Notes under the pieces: model-generated | The model's database searches: none | Seen by the model: the letters and a program-made list of their open reading frames with translations, nothing else | Told to the model about the DNA's origin: nothing | From: PALSA-243 sp049522755 | Lineage (GTDB): Bacteria; Acidobacteriota; Terriglobia; Bryobacterales; Bryobacteraceae | Direction: 5' to 3' | Assembly: GCA_049522755.1 (NCBI GenBank) | Contig: JBEKNN010000003.1 | Location: 1-64,000, forward strand | DNA length: 64,000 nt | Made by a program: the position numbers and the translations under genes | Shown: piece after piece, positions 27,166 through 35,020 of the stretch | Layout: every line of letters begins with the position of its first letter | How positions within the stretch are numbered: the first letter of the stretch is position 1

Positions 27166-28860
27166 TCAAGCCAGATAGCGCTCCGCCGCCAGCAGACGGT
27201 GCGCTATCTTCCGCCTCAACTCGACAGCGTTGACCGGCTCGTACTTCGCGAATCTGCGCAGTACGGCCATGTTCGTCCGCAGCGAATCGCCTTCGGAACA
27301 AGCCGCCAGCACCGCGCGTGCGCTGAACTCGACGCGCGCCATGGCGTCGCGCAGGAACACCGCGGACATTTCGGCGCCGGCGCCGTTCTTGCGGTTGCGC
27401 AGCAGCACCGATTCCATGGCGTAGATCTCCATCACGATGTCCGAGATGCCCATGAGCACCTCCTGCTGCTTTTCCAGGTCCACGGCGAATTTCTGGTAAG
27501 CCAGTCCCATCGCCAGCAGGCCGATCTTCTTGGCGTTGGCGACTAGGATGCCTTCGCCATCCTCTGACAGGCCATGGGCCTGCCCCACTAACTCGCCCAT
27601 AAGCTTCTGCACGGCCTGCATCAACGCCAGTTGACCGCGCGCGGCGCGCTTGAGCAGCATGCCCGCGATTAGCAGACGATTGATCTCGTTAGTGCCTTCA
27701 AAGATGCGGTTGATGCGCGAATCGCAGTAGGCGCGCTCCACGGCGTAATCCTGGTGGTAGCCGTAGCCGCCGTAGATTTGCACGCCTTCATCCACTACAT
27801 AGTCGAGAACTTCGGAGGCGTAAACTTTGACGATGGAGCACTCGACGGCGTACTCCTCGATGGTCTTGAGCGACTCCTCGGGCGCGATCAGACCCACGGT
27901 GCGCCACACCATGGATTCGGCGGCGAAGGTGCGGATGGCCATCTCCGCGAGCTTGTGTTGAATGGCTCCGAAATCCGCGATGGAAGAGCCGAAAGCCCTG
28001 CGCTCTTTGGCGTATTTGAGCGAAACTGCGAGCACATTCTTCGCTCCGCCGCAAGCGAACGGACCTAGCTTGAGGCGGCCGATGTTCAGGATGTTGAAGG
28101 CGATAATGTGCCCGCGCCCGATCTCGCCAAGAAGGTTTTCCACGGGCACGCGCACGTTATCGAAGTAGACGGCCGTAGTGGAACTGCCCTTGATGCCCAT
28201 CTTCTTTTCTTCGGCGCCGCTGGTCACGCCGCCGAAAGCGCGCTCCACAAGGAACGCCGTGAACTGCTCACCGCCGATCTTGGCGAAGACGGTGAAGAGA
28301 TCGGCGGCGCCGCCGTTGGTGATCCACATCTTCTGGCCGTTGAGCAGGTAGTGAGTTCCATCGGCGCTCAGATCGGCGCGAGTGCGCGCAGCCAGGGCAT
28401 CGGAGCCGGCGTGCGGCTCGGTGAGCGCATAGGCGGCCACCATTTCGGCGGTTGCGAGTTTGGGCAGGTACTTGCGCTTCTGCTCTTCGGTCCCGAAGAA
28501 GACCAGCGGCAGCGTGCCGATGCCGGTGTGGGCGCCGTGCCAGGCGGCGTAGGAGCCGTCGCGCGCCAGGTGTTCGGCGGCGATCATGGCTGAGGCGAGA
28601 TCGAGCGCGAGCCCGCCATAGGCTTCGGGGATGGCGATCGACGTGAGACCCAGCTCCGCTGATTTGCGCAGCACGCGCACCGCGACGCCGGGCTCCTGAT
28701 GCTGGATGGCTTCCAGTTCCGGCACGACTTCCTTCGCCCAGAACTCGTCGGCCGTGCGCGCGATGGCCAGGTGTTCTTCGCTGAGATCTTCGGGCGTGAA
28801 GATGTCGGCGGCCACGCGCTCTTCGATGAGAAACGAACCGCCTCTTATGGCAAGACTCAC
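27166..28860 (-). CDS. Acyl-CoA dehydrogenase, long VLCAD-type
   Basis: A 564-residue flavoenzyme for the first step of fatty-acid beta-oxidation. Core blocks: YALTEPHAGSDALAARTRA (FAD/substrate loop), MWITNGGAADLFTVFAKI, GGYGYHQDYAVERAYCDSR and RIFEGTNEINRLL, whose glutamate is the likely catalytic base. It exceeds the usual 380 residues by a C-terminal helical extension of about 165, as in VLCAD-like enzymes. GTG 28860 has an excellent GGAGG five bases upstream. It follows the thiolase gene on the same strand after 34 bases occupied by a perfect hairpin, so the two probably form one operon with possible attenuation between them. Confidence 0.94.
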   Translation of the reverse strand: MSLAIRGGSFLIEERVAADIFTPEDLSEEHLAIARTADEFWAKEVVPELEAIQHQEPGVAVRVLRKSAELGLTSIAIPEAYGGLALDLASAMIAAEHLARDGSYAAWHGAHTGIGTLPLVFFGTEEQKRKYLPKLATAEMVAAYALTEPHAGSDALAARTRADLSADGTHYLLNGQKMWITNGGAADLFTVFAKIGGEQFTAFLVERAFGGVTSGAEEKKMGIKGSSTTAVYFDNVRVPVENLLGEIGRGHIIAFNILNIGRLKLGPFACGGAKNVLAVSLKYAKERRAFGSSIADFGAIQHKLAEMAIRTFAAESMVWRTVGLIAPEESLKTIEEYAVECSIVKVYASEVLDYVVDEGVQIYGGYGYHQDYAVERAYCDSRINRIFEGTNEINRLLIAGMLLKRAARGQLALMQAVQKLMGELVGQAHGLSEDGEGILVANAKKIGLLAMGLAYQKFAVDLEKQQEVLMGISDIVMEIYAMESVLLRNRKNGAGAEMSAVFLRDAMARVEFSARAVLAACSEGDSLRTNMAVLRRFAKYEPVNAVELRRKIAHRLLAAERYLA

Positions 28861-28873
28861 TTACGCCTCCGGG

Positions 28874-28895
28874 GGACAGGCCAGGAGGCCTGTCC
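28874..28895. repeat. Perfect hairpin repeat between thiolase and dehydrogenase
   Basis: GGACAGGCC (28874-28882), loop AGGA, GGCCTGTCC (28887-28895); a 9-bp perfect stem that touches the thiolase stop codon and ends shortly before the ribosome site of the next gene. The reverse complement matches the hairpin at 27136-27155, so the dehydrogenase gene is flanked by an inverted pair. Confidence 0.8.
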
Positions 28896-30061
28896 TACAG
28901 GCATTCGAAGATCCCCGCGGCGCCTTGTCCGCCGCCGACGCACATGGTGACCATGCCATAGCGGGAGTGGCGTCGCTCCATTTCGCGCAAGATGGTGGCC
29001 GTGAGTTTGGCGCCGGTGCATCCCAGCGGATGGCCCAGAGCGACGGCCCCGCCGTTGACGTTGACCCGATCGATATCCAGGCCCGCTTCGCGGATGACGG
29101 CCAGCGCCTGCACCGCGAAAGCCTCGTTCAATTCGATCACGCCGATGTCGGCGAGGGTCAGACCGGCCATGGCGAGCGCTTTGGGTATCGCTTTGACGGG
29201 GCCGATGCCCATGATCTCCGGCGCCACGCCGGCGGTGGCGTAACTGACGAAGCGCGCTTTGGGTTTCAGACCCAGCTCGCGGGCCTTGGAATCGGACATG
29301 ATCAGCGCGGCGGCGGCGCCGTCGCTGGTCTGGGAAGCGTTGCCGGCGGTGACCGTGCCGCTGGCGTGGAAGACGGGTTTCAACTTCGCGAGGGCATCGA
29401 TGGTGCTATCGGCGCGCGGGCCTTCATCGCGCTGGAAAACGGCCTTCTGCGACCCGGCCGGCGTAGCGGTTTCGACTTCGACGGGCACAATTTCCTCGTC
29501 GAACCTGCCCAGTTGCTGCGCGGCGACGGCGTTTTGGTGGCTGCGGAGAGCGAACGCGTCGGCGTCTTCGCGGGAGACCGAGTACTTGCGCTGCACGCGC
29601 TCGGCGGTGAGCCCCATACTCATGTAGACTTCGGGCCAGTGGTCGACGAACCAGGGGTTGGGCGCGGGTTTGAGGCCGCCGAACGGAGTCTTGCTCATGG
29701 ATTCGGCGCCGCCCGCGATCAGGATATCGGCGCCGCCGCTGCGTATGCGGTCGGCCGCTTGCGCGATGGCTTGCAGGCCCGAGCTGCAGAAGCGGTTGAT
29801 GGTCATGCCCGGCACGGATTCGGGCAGACCGGCGCGCAGCAGGGATTGGCGCGCCATGTTGTTGCCGGCTTCGCCCTCGGGCATGGCGCAGCCGATAATG
29901 ACGTCGTCGACGCCGGCGCCCTCAGTGGCCTGGGGATAGCGCGACAGCAGGGCGCGGATCACGGTAGCAGCGAGATCGTCAGGCCGCGCGTTGCGAAGAG
30001 CGCCGCGCGGGGCTTTGCCGACGGCGGTGCGGAGACAATCGATGATGACAGCTTCTGGCAT
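28895..30061 (-). CDS. Acetyl-CoA acyltransferase (thiolase)
   Basis: A 388-residue thiolase with all catalytic elements: nucleophile Cys92 in INRFCSSGLQA, GGAESMSKTPFGG, NEAFAVQALAV, the histidine of VALGHPLGCTGAK, and the second cysteine in TMCVGGGQGAAGIF. It cleaves 3-ketoacyl-CoA in beta-oxidation (FadA-like) or condenses acetyl-CoA. Pairing with the downstream acyl-CoA dehydrogenase favours degradation. The hydratase/dehydrogenase (FadB) that usually accompanies them is not in the window. The start ATG 30061 is clear. Confidence 0.95.
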   Translation of the reverse strand: MPEAVIIDCLRTAVGKAPRGALRNARPDDLAATVIRALLSRYPQATEGAGVDDVIIGCAMPEGEAGNNMARQSLLRAGLPESVPGMTINRFCSSGLQAIAQAADRIRSGGADILIAGGAESMSKTPFGGLKPAPNPWFVDHWPEVYMSMGLTAERVQRKYSVSREDADAFALRSHQNAVAAQQLGRFDEEIVPVEVETATPAGSQKAVFQRDEGPRADSTIDALAKLKPVFHASGTVTAGNASQTSDGAAAALIMSDSKARELGLKPKARFVSYATAGVAPEIMGIGPVKAIPKALAMAGLTLADIGVIELNEAFAVQALAVIREAGLDIDRVNVNGGAVALGHPLGCTGAKLTATILREMERRHSRYGMVTMCVGGGQGAAGIFECL

Positions 30062-30155
30062 GGGTTCCTTTTCAATTGTATGCTTTGCACCCGCGGCCGA
30101 TTGTTAATCGCCCCCTCGAGTTTTTGCCTTTCGGCAGCGATCGGACCAATTGTGG

Positions 30156-30175
30156 GGCAGGCGCTTTCGCCTGCC
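30156..30175. repeat. Hairpin repeat GGCAGGCG-CTTT-CGCCTGCC
   Basis: Perfect 8-bp stem with loop CTTT between the divergent thiolase and alginate-lyase-like genes. The 28-base context GTGGGGCAGGCGCTTTCGCC... is almost identical to 58384-58411, differing by one compensated base pair. Confidence 0.85.
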
Positions 30176-30343
30176 AACCGCGCGCTCGGCCAAGGCCAGG
30201 CACGGGGATTCGCTGCCAGGCACGCTTTGCCGCCAGCCCGGTCAAGAGCAAGAGCGGGCGCAATGTTAAGGGATATCCTGACCTCCGTAGCTGCCATCCG
30301 CTTCCCGCCTGTCGCGGCTTGGCTTTGGCGTACAATCGCAATA

Positions 30344-31558
30344 GTGAGAATCGCAGCGCTCCTGATCTTAGGGGCTTCGTGTATCCGGGCGAGCGCGGAT
30401 ACGCCGATGACGCTGATCTCGGAAAGCGAAGCCGAGCCCATCCATAGCGCCATCCTCCGCAAGGAGGCATGGACGCAGGATGCCGTACGCCGCCTCCGCC
30501 TGGAAGCGGAGAAGCGGTTCAAGGAGGGGCCGTGGACCGTCACTTCCGACCGGCCCAAAAACATCGAGCTCGACTCTCACGATTATTACAGTGAAGCAAC
30601 ATACTTTTGGTCCGATCCCGATCATCCGGGCGGTCCCTACATCCGGCGCGACGGCCGCCCGAATCCCGACCGGTTCATGGCCAACAAGAACGCGCTCGAT
30701 GCCATGAGCGACGCGGTTTTCGCGCTGGGCGCGGCGGGGTTTCTGCTGGACAATCCGCAGTATGCGCAGCGCGCGGCGCGGGTGATCAATGCGTGGTTCG
30801 TCAATCCCAAGACGCGCATGAATCCCAGCCTGGAGTATGCGCAGGCGATACCGGGCAGCGTCACGGGGCGCCCGGAGGGGATTCTCGACGGGCGGGTTTT
30901 CATCCGCGCAATCCAGGGTATGGAGTTTTTGGCCGCCACGGGGTCGTGGGACGCCAAAGATCAGGCGGCCGTCCATAAATGGTTCGAGGATTACCTGCAC
31001 TGGCTGACGCACAGCAAGGCGGGCGAAGACGAAAAAGGCAGCGGGAACAATCACGCCAGCTGGTACGTCGCGCAGATGGCGGCAGTGGCGAATTATGCGG
31101 GCGATAACGCGGCGCAGCAGGCGGCCTTTGCGTTCTACCGCGACAGTATTTTCCCCAAGCAGATCAGGCGAGACGGCAGTGCGCCGCGCGAAGAGGCTCG
31201 CCCGCGGTCGCTTTCCTATTCGGCGTTCAACCTGGAGGCGTACGCCACGCTGTGCCGCATCGCGCAGGTGCAGGGCGTCGATCTGTGGAGTCTGCAAACC
31301 GCCAGCGGCGCGAATCTGGGCACGGTGATCGATTACCTGGCGCCGTATCTTACCGATCCGCGCAAGTGGACCAAGGAACAGATCGTCGATCTCCAGACAA
31401 CCGGCGTCTACTCGATTGCGTTCGCGGGAATCGGGTTGAAGAAGCCCGATTATGTGGCGCTGTTCCGGCAACTGGAACGGCCCGAAGGCGCGTGGATGGG
31501 CTTCGTGGATCTGGTCGTGGGGCGCTGGGAAGCGTCGGGACGGCAGACGCGGCATTAG
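30344..31558 (+). CDS. Alginate lyase family protein (PF05426-like), secreted
   Basis: A 404-residue (alpha/alpha)-toroid polysaccharide lyase-like protein. GTG 30344 opens a signal peptide (VRIAALLILGASCIRASA); ATG 30263 is an alternative without a signal-like start. Family features include YFWSDPDHPGGPYIRRDGR, NPDRFMANKNALDAMSDAVF, ARVINAWFVNPKTRMNPSLE, the active-site region GSGNNHASWYVAQM and GSAPREEARPRSLSYSAFNL. PL5-type enzymes cut mannuronate-rich alginate; many soil homologues act on unknown acidic polysaccharides. Its thiE-like neighbour starts only 16 bases later, suggesting shared transcription; a CE15 esterase follows. Confidence 0.87.
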   Translation: MRIAALLILGASCIRASADTPMTLISESEAEPIHSAILRKEAWTQDAVRRLRLEAEKRFKEGPWTVTSDRPKNIELDSHDYYSEATYFWSDPDHPGGPYIRRDGRPNPDRFMANKNALDAMSDAVFALGAAGFLLDNPQYAQRAARVINAWFVNPKTRMNPSLEYAQAIPGSVTGRPEGILDGRVFIRAIQGMEFLAATGSWDAKDQAAVHKWFEDYLHWLTHSKAGEDEKGSGNNHASWYVAQMAAVANYAGDNAAQQAAFAFYRDSIFPKQIRRDGSAPREEARPRSLSYSAFNLEAYATLCRIAQVQGVDLWSLQTASGANLGTVIDYLAPYLTDPRKWTKEQIVDLQTTGVYSIAFAGIGLKKPDYVALFRQLERPEGAWMGFVDLVVGRWEASGRQTRH

Positions 31559-31573
31559 GCTGGCCGGATCCGG

Positions 31574-32137
31574 ATGGTCCGCTACTACATCACGGACCGC
31601 CGCGCGGCGGGCGGCATCGAAGCGCTCATCGGCTTCATAGCGCGCGCCATGCTCGATGGCGTGGAGCGCATTCAGATCCGCGAGAAGGATCTATGCGCGC
31701 GTGAATTGTGCGGGCTGGTGCGGCGCGTGTTGGCGCTTCCGAATCCGCACGGCGCGAAGGTTCTGGTCAATGCGCGCGCGGATATCGCGCTCGCGGCGGG
31801 CGCGCACGGCGTGCACCTGCCGGCGAATTCGATTGCGGCCTGCGATCTGCGGCGCATCGTACCGCCGGGATTCCTGATTGGGGTTTCCACGCACTCCATC
31901 GAAGAATTGCGCGCGGCCGAATCGCAGGGCGCCGATTTCGCGGTATTCGGGCCAGTGTTTTTTACGGCGTCGAAGGGCGCGGCGCAGGGGCTCGATCGGC
32001 TGCGGCATGCGGCGCGCGCGGCCGCGCTTCCAGTCCTGGCGCTAGGTGGGGTGACGGAACAGAACAGCGCGGATTGCATCGCAGCGGGGGCTGCGGGGGT
32101 GGCGGGGATATCGATGTTTCAGGGGCGGCTCCCGTAG
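31574..32137 (+). CDS. thiE: Thiamine phosphate synthase / TenI-like
   Basis: A 187-residue TIM barrel that would join hydroxymethylpyrimidine diphosphate and thiazole phosphate. Family motifs: YYITDRR, RIQIREKDL, VLVNARADIALAAGAHGVHL, LIGVSTHSIEELRAAESQ, FAVFGPVFFTASKG and ALGGVTEQNSADCIAAGAAG. It is slightly short for ThiE (about 210) and the HLPANS segment replaces the usual HLGQxD that binds the pyrimidine diphosphate, so a TenI-type thiazole aromatase or a diverged function is possible. It starts 16 bases after the lyase gene; no TPP riboswitch is visible upstream. Confidence 0.85.
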   Translation: MVRYYITDRRAAGGIEALIGFIARAMLDGVERIQIREKDLCARELCGLVRRVLALPNPHGAKVLVNARADIALAAGAHGVHLPANSIAACDLRRIVPPGFLIGVSTHSIEELRAAESQGADFAVFGPVFFTASKGAAQGLDRLRHAARAAALPVLALGGVTEQNSADCIAAGAAGVAGISMFQGRLP

Positions 32138-32182
32138 CCGTGACTCTCAAGTGCGTGAGCCCACCCAAATCGAGTCTCGCCG

Positions 32183-32216
32183 TACAATGAAACCGGACCT
32201 CTCCAGGAGTAGAGAC
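32183..32216 (+). promoter_or_regulatory. -10-like TACAAT and ribosome site deciding the CE15 start
   Basis: TACAAT at 32183-32188 includes the first in-frame ATG (32187), which makes that ATG an unlikely start. AGGAG at 32205-32209 lies seven bases before GTG 32217, which opens a good signal peptide. The two elements together favour GTG 32217. Confidence 0.45.
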
Positions 32217-33611
32217 GTGAGAGACAGCTTAATCGGTGTGATTGTGTTGCTCGCCGCGGCGGCGATTCTCAGCGGACAGCAGACCACGACCTCAAGGCCG
32301 GATCCGCGAGAGATTCCCGTTCCGCCGATTGCGACATCTATGCCGCCTATGCCGGGCGTGGACAAGCTTCCAAACCGCCCACAGATGCCCGATGTTCTGA
32401 CGATGAACAACGGACAAAAGGTCGCCTCCGCCGCACAATGGAAACGCCGCCGCGAGGAGATGAAACGGATCCTCCAGTATTACGCTGTGGGCCAGGCTCC
32501 GCCACCGCCGGACAATGTGAAGGGGCATGACGTCAGCTCCCAATTAGTGCTGAACGGCAAAGTCAAATACCGCCTGGTCCACCTGACTTTCGGGCCGCAA
32601 GAGAGTCTCAGTTTGGATATCGGCATCTTTACTCCTACCGGGGGCGGCCCTGCGCCGGCATTGATTTCGCCGTCCGGCTCGCCGCCGGGCGCAACGGCCC
32701 TGCCGCGCCTGCCGCAAGGGCCAAATCAAGGCAAGGGTGAAGATGTGCTGCTGATGGTTGGGCCGGAAGTCCCCACGGCCACCCCCGCGCCTGCGGCAAC
32801 CGCGGCAGGGCGCGGCGGATTCGGCGGCCCGCGAACGGCGGAATCCGTCGCGGCCGGCAACCAGGCGCTGGCGCACGGCTTTGCCTTCGTGACATTCAAT
32901 AACACCGATTGCGGCGAAGATACTACGCTCCGCAATGCCGACGGCAGTTGGGCCTTCCGCACCACGCGCTTCTATCCGGCTTACCCAAAATACGACTGGG
33001 GACTCTTGCAAGGCTGGGCATGGGGAGTCTCTCGAATTGTGGATTATCTGGAGACCGATGCGTCCATCGATAACACGAAGCTCATTATCACTGGCGTCTC
33101 GCGAACCGGTAAGTCGGCATTGGTCGCCGGCGCATTCGACGACCGTTTGGCCATGGTCGCACCCGTAGCCAGCTCCGGCGGCGGCACGCCCGCATACCGG
33201 TTCAGCGGCGCCGAGCGGGGCGGCAAAGAGGGCCTGAGCGAGATGATGCGAAAGTATCCCAATTGGTTCTCGCCCCATCTGCACGAATTCTGGGGACAGC
33301 CGGATAAGCTGCCGTTCGACGAGCACTGGTTCATCGCGCTCGCGGCGCCGCGGCCCTTCATCGCTCTCGAAGGGACTCACGACCAGAACGTGAATGCGAA
33401 CGGCGTACGCCAGGCTTGGCTGGCGGCTCAGCCCGCCTTCGCGCTGCTGAATGTCAAGGACAGGCTTGGAGTAAGTTGGGCCGATCGCCCGCATGGAATG
33501 GTTCAGGGTGACTGGGATGCCTTGCTTCCCTTTGCGGATAAGCACCTGATGGGAAAACCCGTCGAGCGCCGTTTCGACCAGTTCCCGGCGGAGTTATTCG
33601 CGGCGCAATAG
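32217..33611 (+). CDS. CE15-type glucuronoyl/acetylxylan esterase-like, secreted
   Basis: A 464-residue alpha/beta-hydrolase. The signal peptide is MRDSLIGVIVLLAAAAILSG. CE15 features: the WGLLQGWAWGVSRIVDYL helix, nucleophile serine in TGVSRTGKSALVAG (family GxSRxGKxA), ALEGTHDQNVNANGVRQAW, and the catalytic histidine in DRPHGMVQGDWDALL. CE15 enzymes split ester bonds between lignin and glucuronoxylan; with the nearby lyase-like gene this points to plant or microbial uronic-acid polymers. An insertion of low-complexity Ala/Pro/Gly residues (TATPAPAATAAGRGGFGGP) interrupts the middle of the fold. It ends 20 bases before the convergent metX stop. Confidence 0.87.
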   Translation: MRDSLIGVIVLLAAAAILSGQQTTTSRPDPREIPVPPIATSMPPMPGVDKLPNRPQMPDVLTMNNGQKVASAAQWKRRREEMKRILQYYAVGQAPPPPDNVKGHDVSSQLVLNGKVKYRLVHLTFGPQESLSLDIGIFTPTGGGPAPALISPSGSPPGATALPRLPQGPNQGKGEDVLLMVGPEVPTATPAPAATAAGRGGFGGPRTAESVAAGNQALAHGFAFVTFNNTDCGEDTTLRNADGSWAFRTTRFYPAYPKYDWGLLQGWAWGVSRIVDYLETDASIDNTKLIITGVSRTGKSALVAGAFDDRLAMVAPVASSGGGTPAYRFSGAERGGKEGLSEMMRKYPNWFSPHLHEFWGQPDKLPFDEHWFIALAAPRPFIALEGTHDQNVNANGVRQAWLAAQPAFALLNVKDRLGVSWADRPHGMVQGDWDALLPFADKHLMGKPVERRFDQFPAELFAAQ

Positions 33612-33631
33612 GCGAGACCTGTTGCCTGCGG

Positions 33632-34768
33632 TCAGTCGCCGCCCAGGTGAGCCATGCTTCGCCCGTTGGCCACGCCTTCCATGCGAGAGAGAAACTCGCG
33701 AACCACATCGGGCTGCCCGGCGACATCCAGCAGGAACGAATCGTGGCCGTAGCTCGATTGCACTTCGGTGTACTGCACATCGCGGCCGACGGCTTCGAGC
33801 GCGCGCACCATCTCTTGCGACTGGTAACTGGGATAGAGCCAGTCGGAGCTGAAGCTGATCACTTGGAAGCAGGCCTCGGTGCGCGCCAGTGTCTCTTCAA
33901 GTGTGCCGCGCCCCTTCGTCAGATCGAAGTAATCCATGGCCTTAGTAATATAAAGGTAAGAGTTAGCGTCGAAGCGGCTGACGAACTGACTGCCGCGATA
34001 ACGCAAATAGCTTTCCACTTCGAAATCCACGCCGAAACTGTAACTCAGGTCGTCCTTCGCGCGCAGGCGACGGCCGAACTTCTCGCGCATGGAATGATCG
34101 CTCATGTAAGTGATATGACCCACCATGCGCGCCACCGAAAGGCCGCCCGCCGGAGGCTGCTTACCGTAGTAATCGCCGTTGTTCCAGTTAGAGTCGAACA
34201 TGATGGCCTGGCGGCCCACTTCATTGAATGCGATCTGCTGCGCGCTGTGCCGCGTGGTGGACGCGATGGGGATCGCCGAGACCACGCGGTCCGGATAGGC
34301 GACAGCCCATTCCAGCGCCTGCATGCCGCCCATGGAACCACCGGTCACGGCGAGCAGCCGCGGGATGCCGAACGAATCGATGGTCATCCTTTGCAGCCGC
34401 ACCATATCGCCGATGGTTATCACCGGAAACTTCAGCGCGTAGGGGCAGCCGGTGGCGGGGTCGATGGACGACGGTCCGGTAGTGCCGCGGCATCCGCCCA
34501 GCACGTTGGTGCAGATGACGAAGTAGCGGTCGGTGTCGAACCCCTTGCCGGGGCCGATCATGTTGTCCCACCAGCCCGGCTTGCCGCTTTCGGGATCGAT
34601 GCCGGCCGCGTGGGCATCGCCGGAGAAGGCGTGCTCGATCAGGATGGCGTTGGATTTGCCGGCGTTCAACTGGCCGTAGGTCTCGTATGCCACCTCGACC
34701 GGCGCAAGCCTGCAGCCGTTATCGAGATCGATCGAGTCAAAGCTGACACTGCCGCGCTCAACGATCAT
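33632..34768 (-). CDS. metX: Homoserine O-acetyltransferase
   Basis: A 378-residue alpha/beta-hydrolase catalysing acetyl transfer from acetyl-CoA to homoserine, the entry to methionine synthesis by direct sulfhydrylation. Motifs: HAFSGDAHAAG, GGCRGTTGPSSIDP (CoA loop), nucleophile Ser145 in VTGGSMGGMQALEWA, aspartate in FSSDWLYPS and histidine in SYGHDSFLLD. I chose ATG 34768, which gives the normal length; the open frame continues upstream to 34906 without family-like residues. No SAM riboswitch is visible in the 250 bases upstream. Some MetX-family enzymes use succinyl-CoA; which one applies cannot be settled by eye. Confidence 0.93.
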   Translation of the reverse strand: MIVERGSVSFDSIDLDNGCRLAPVEVAYETYGQLNAGKSNAILIEHAFSGDAHAAGIDPESGKPGWWDNMIGPGKGFDTDRYFVICTNVLGGCRGTTGPSSIDPATGCPYALKFPVITIGDMVRLQRMTIDSFGIPRLLAVTGGSMGGMQALEWAVAYPDRVVSAIPIASTTRHSAQQIAFNEVGRQAIMFDSNWNNGDYYGKQPPAGGLSVARMVGHITYMSDHSMREKFGRRLRAKDDLSYSFGVDFEVESYLRYRGSQFVSRFDANSYLYITKAMDYFDLTKGRGTLEETLARTEACFQVISFSSDWLYPSYQSQEMVRALEAVGRDVQYTEVQSSYGHDSFLLDVAGQPDVVREFLSRMEGVANGRSMAHLGGD

Positions 34769-35020
34769 CGGGGAAGAGATTTCATGATAGCAGGCGCGCG
34801 GTGATGGCAGCAGGGTTAGCGCCCTCCTATCGACAAGTCGGCGCCACGAACAGGAGCTACGGACCGCGCTACGAAATCCTGGAGGCGGTTTTCGAGAAGC
34901 GGCCAAATTGAAGCCGTGTTACGGCATCTTCGCGCGGAGTTTACAGAGCGGAGGGGGATCGCGATTTCGCGTAGCGCTGGGGGGGCGCGCCGCGTTCCAT
35001 TGCCCGCAGCCGCAAAAGGA

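Noticed and set aside
28706..30262. Very long plus-strand open frame opposite the thiolase
   Set aside because: It is a GC-driven antisense shadow of the thiolase and dehydrogenase; only the part from about 30344 shows protein-family motifs and a signal peptide.
32000..32220. TPP riboswitch near the thiE-like gene
   Set aside because: No conserved CUGAGA or related thi-box elements were found before 31574 or after it.
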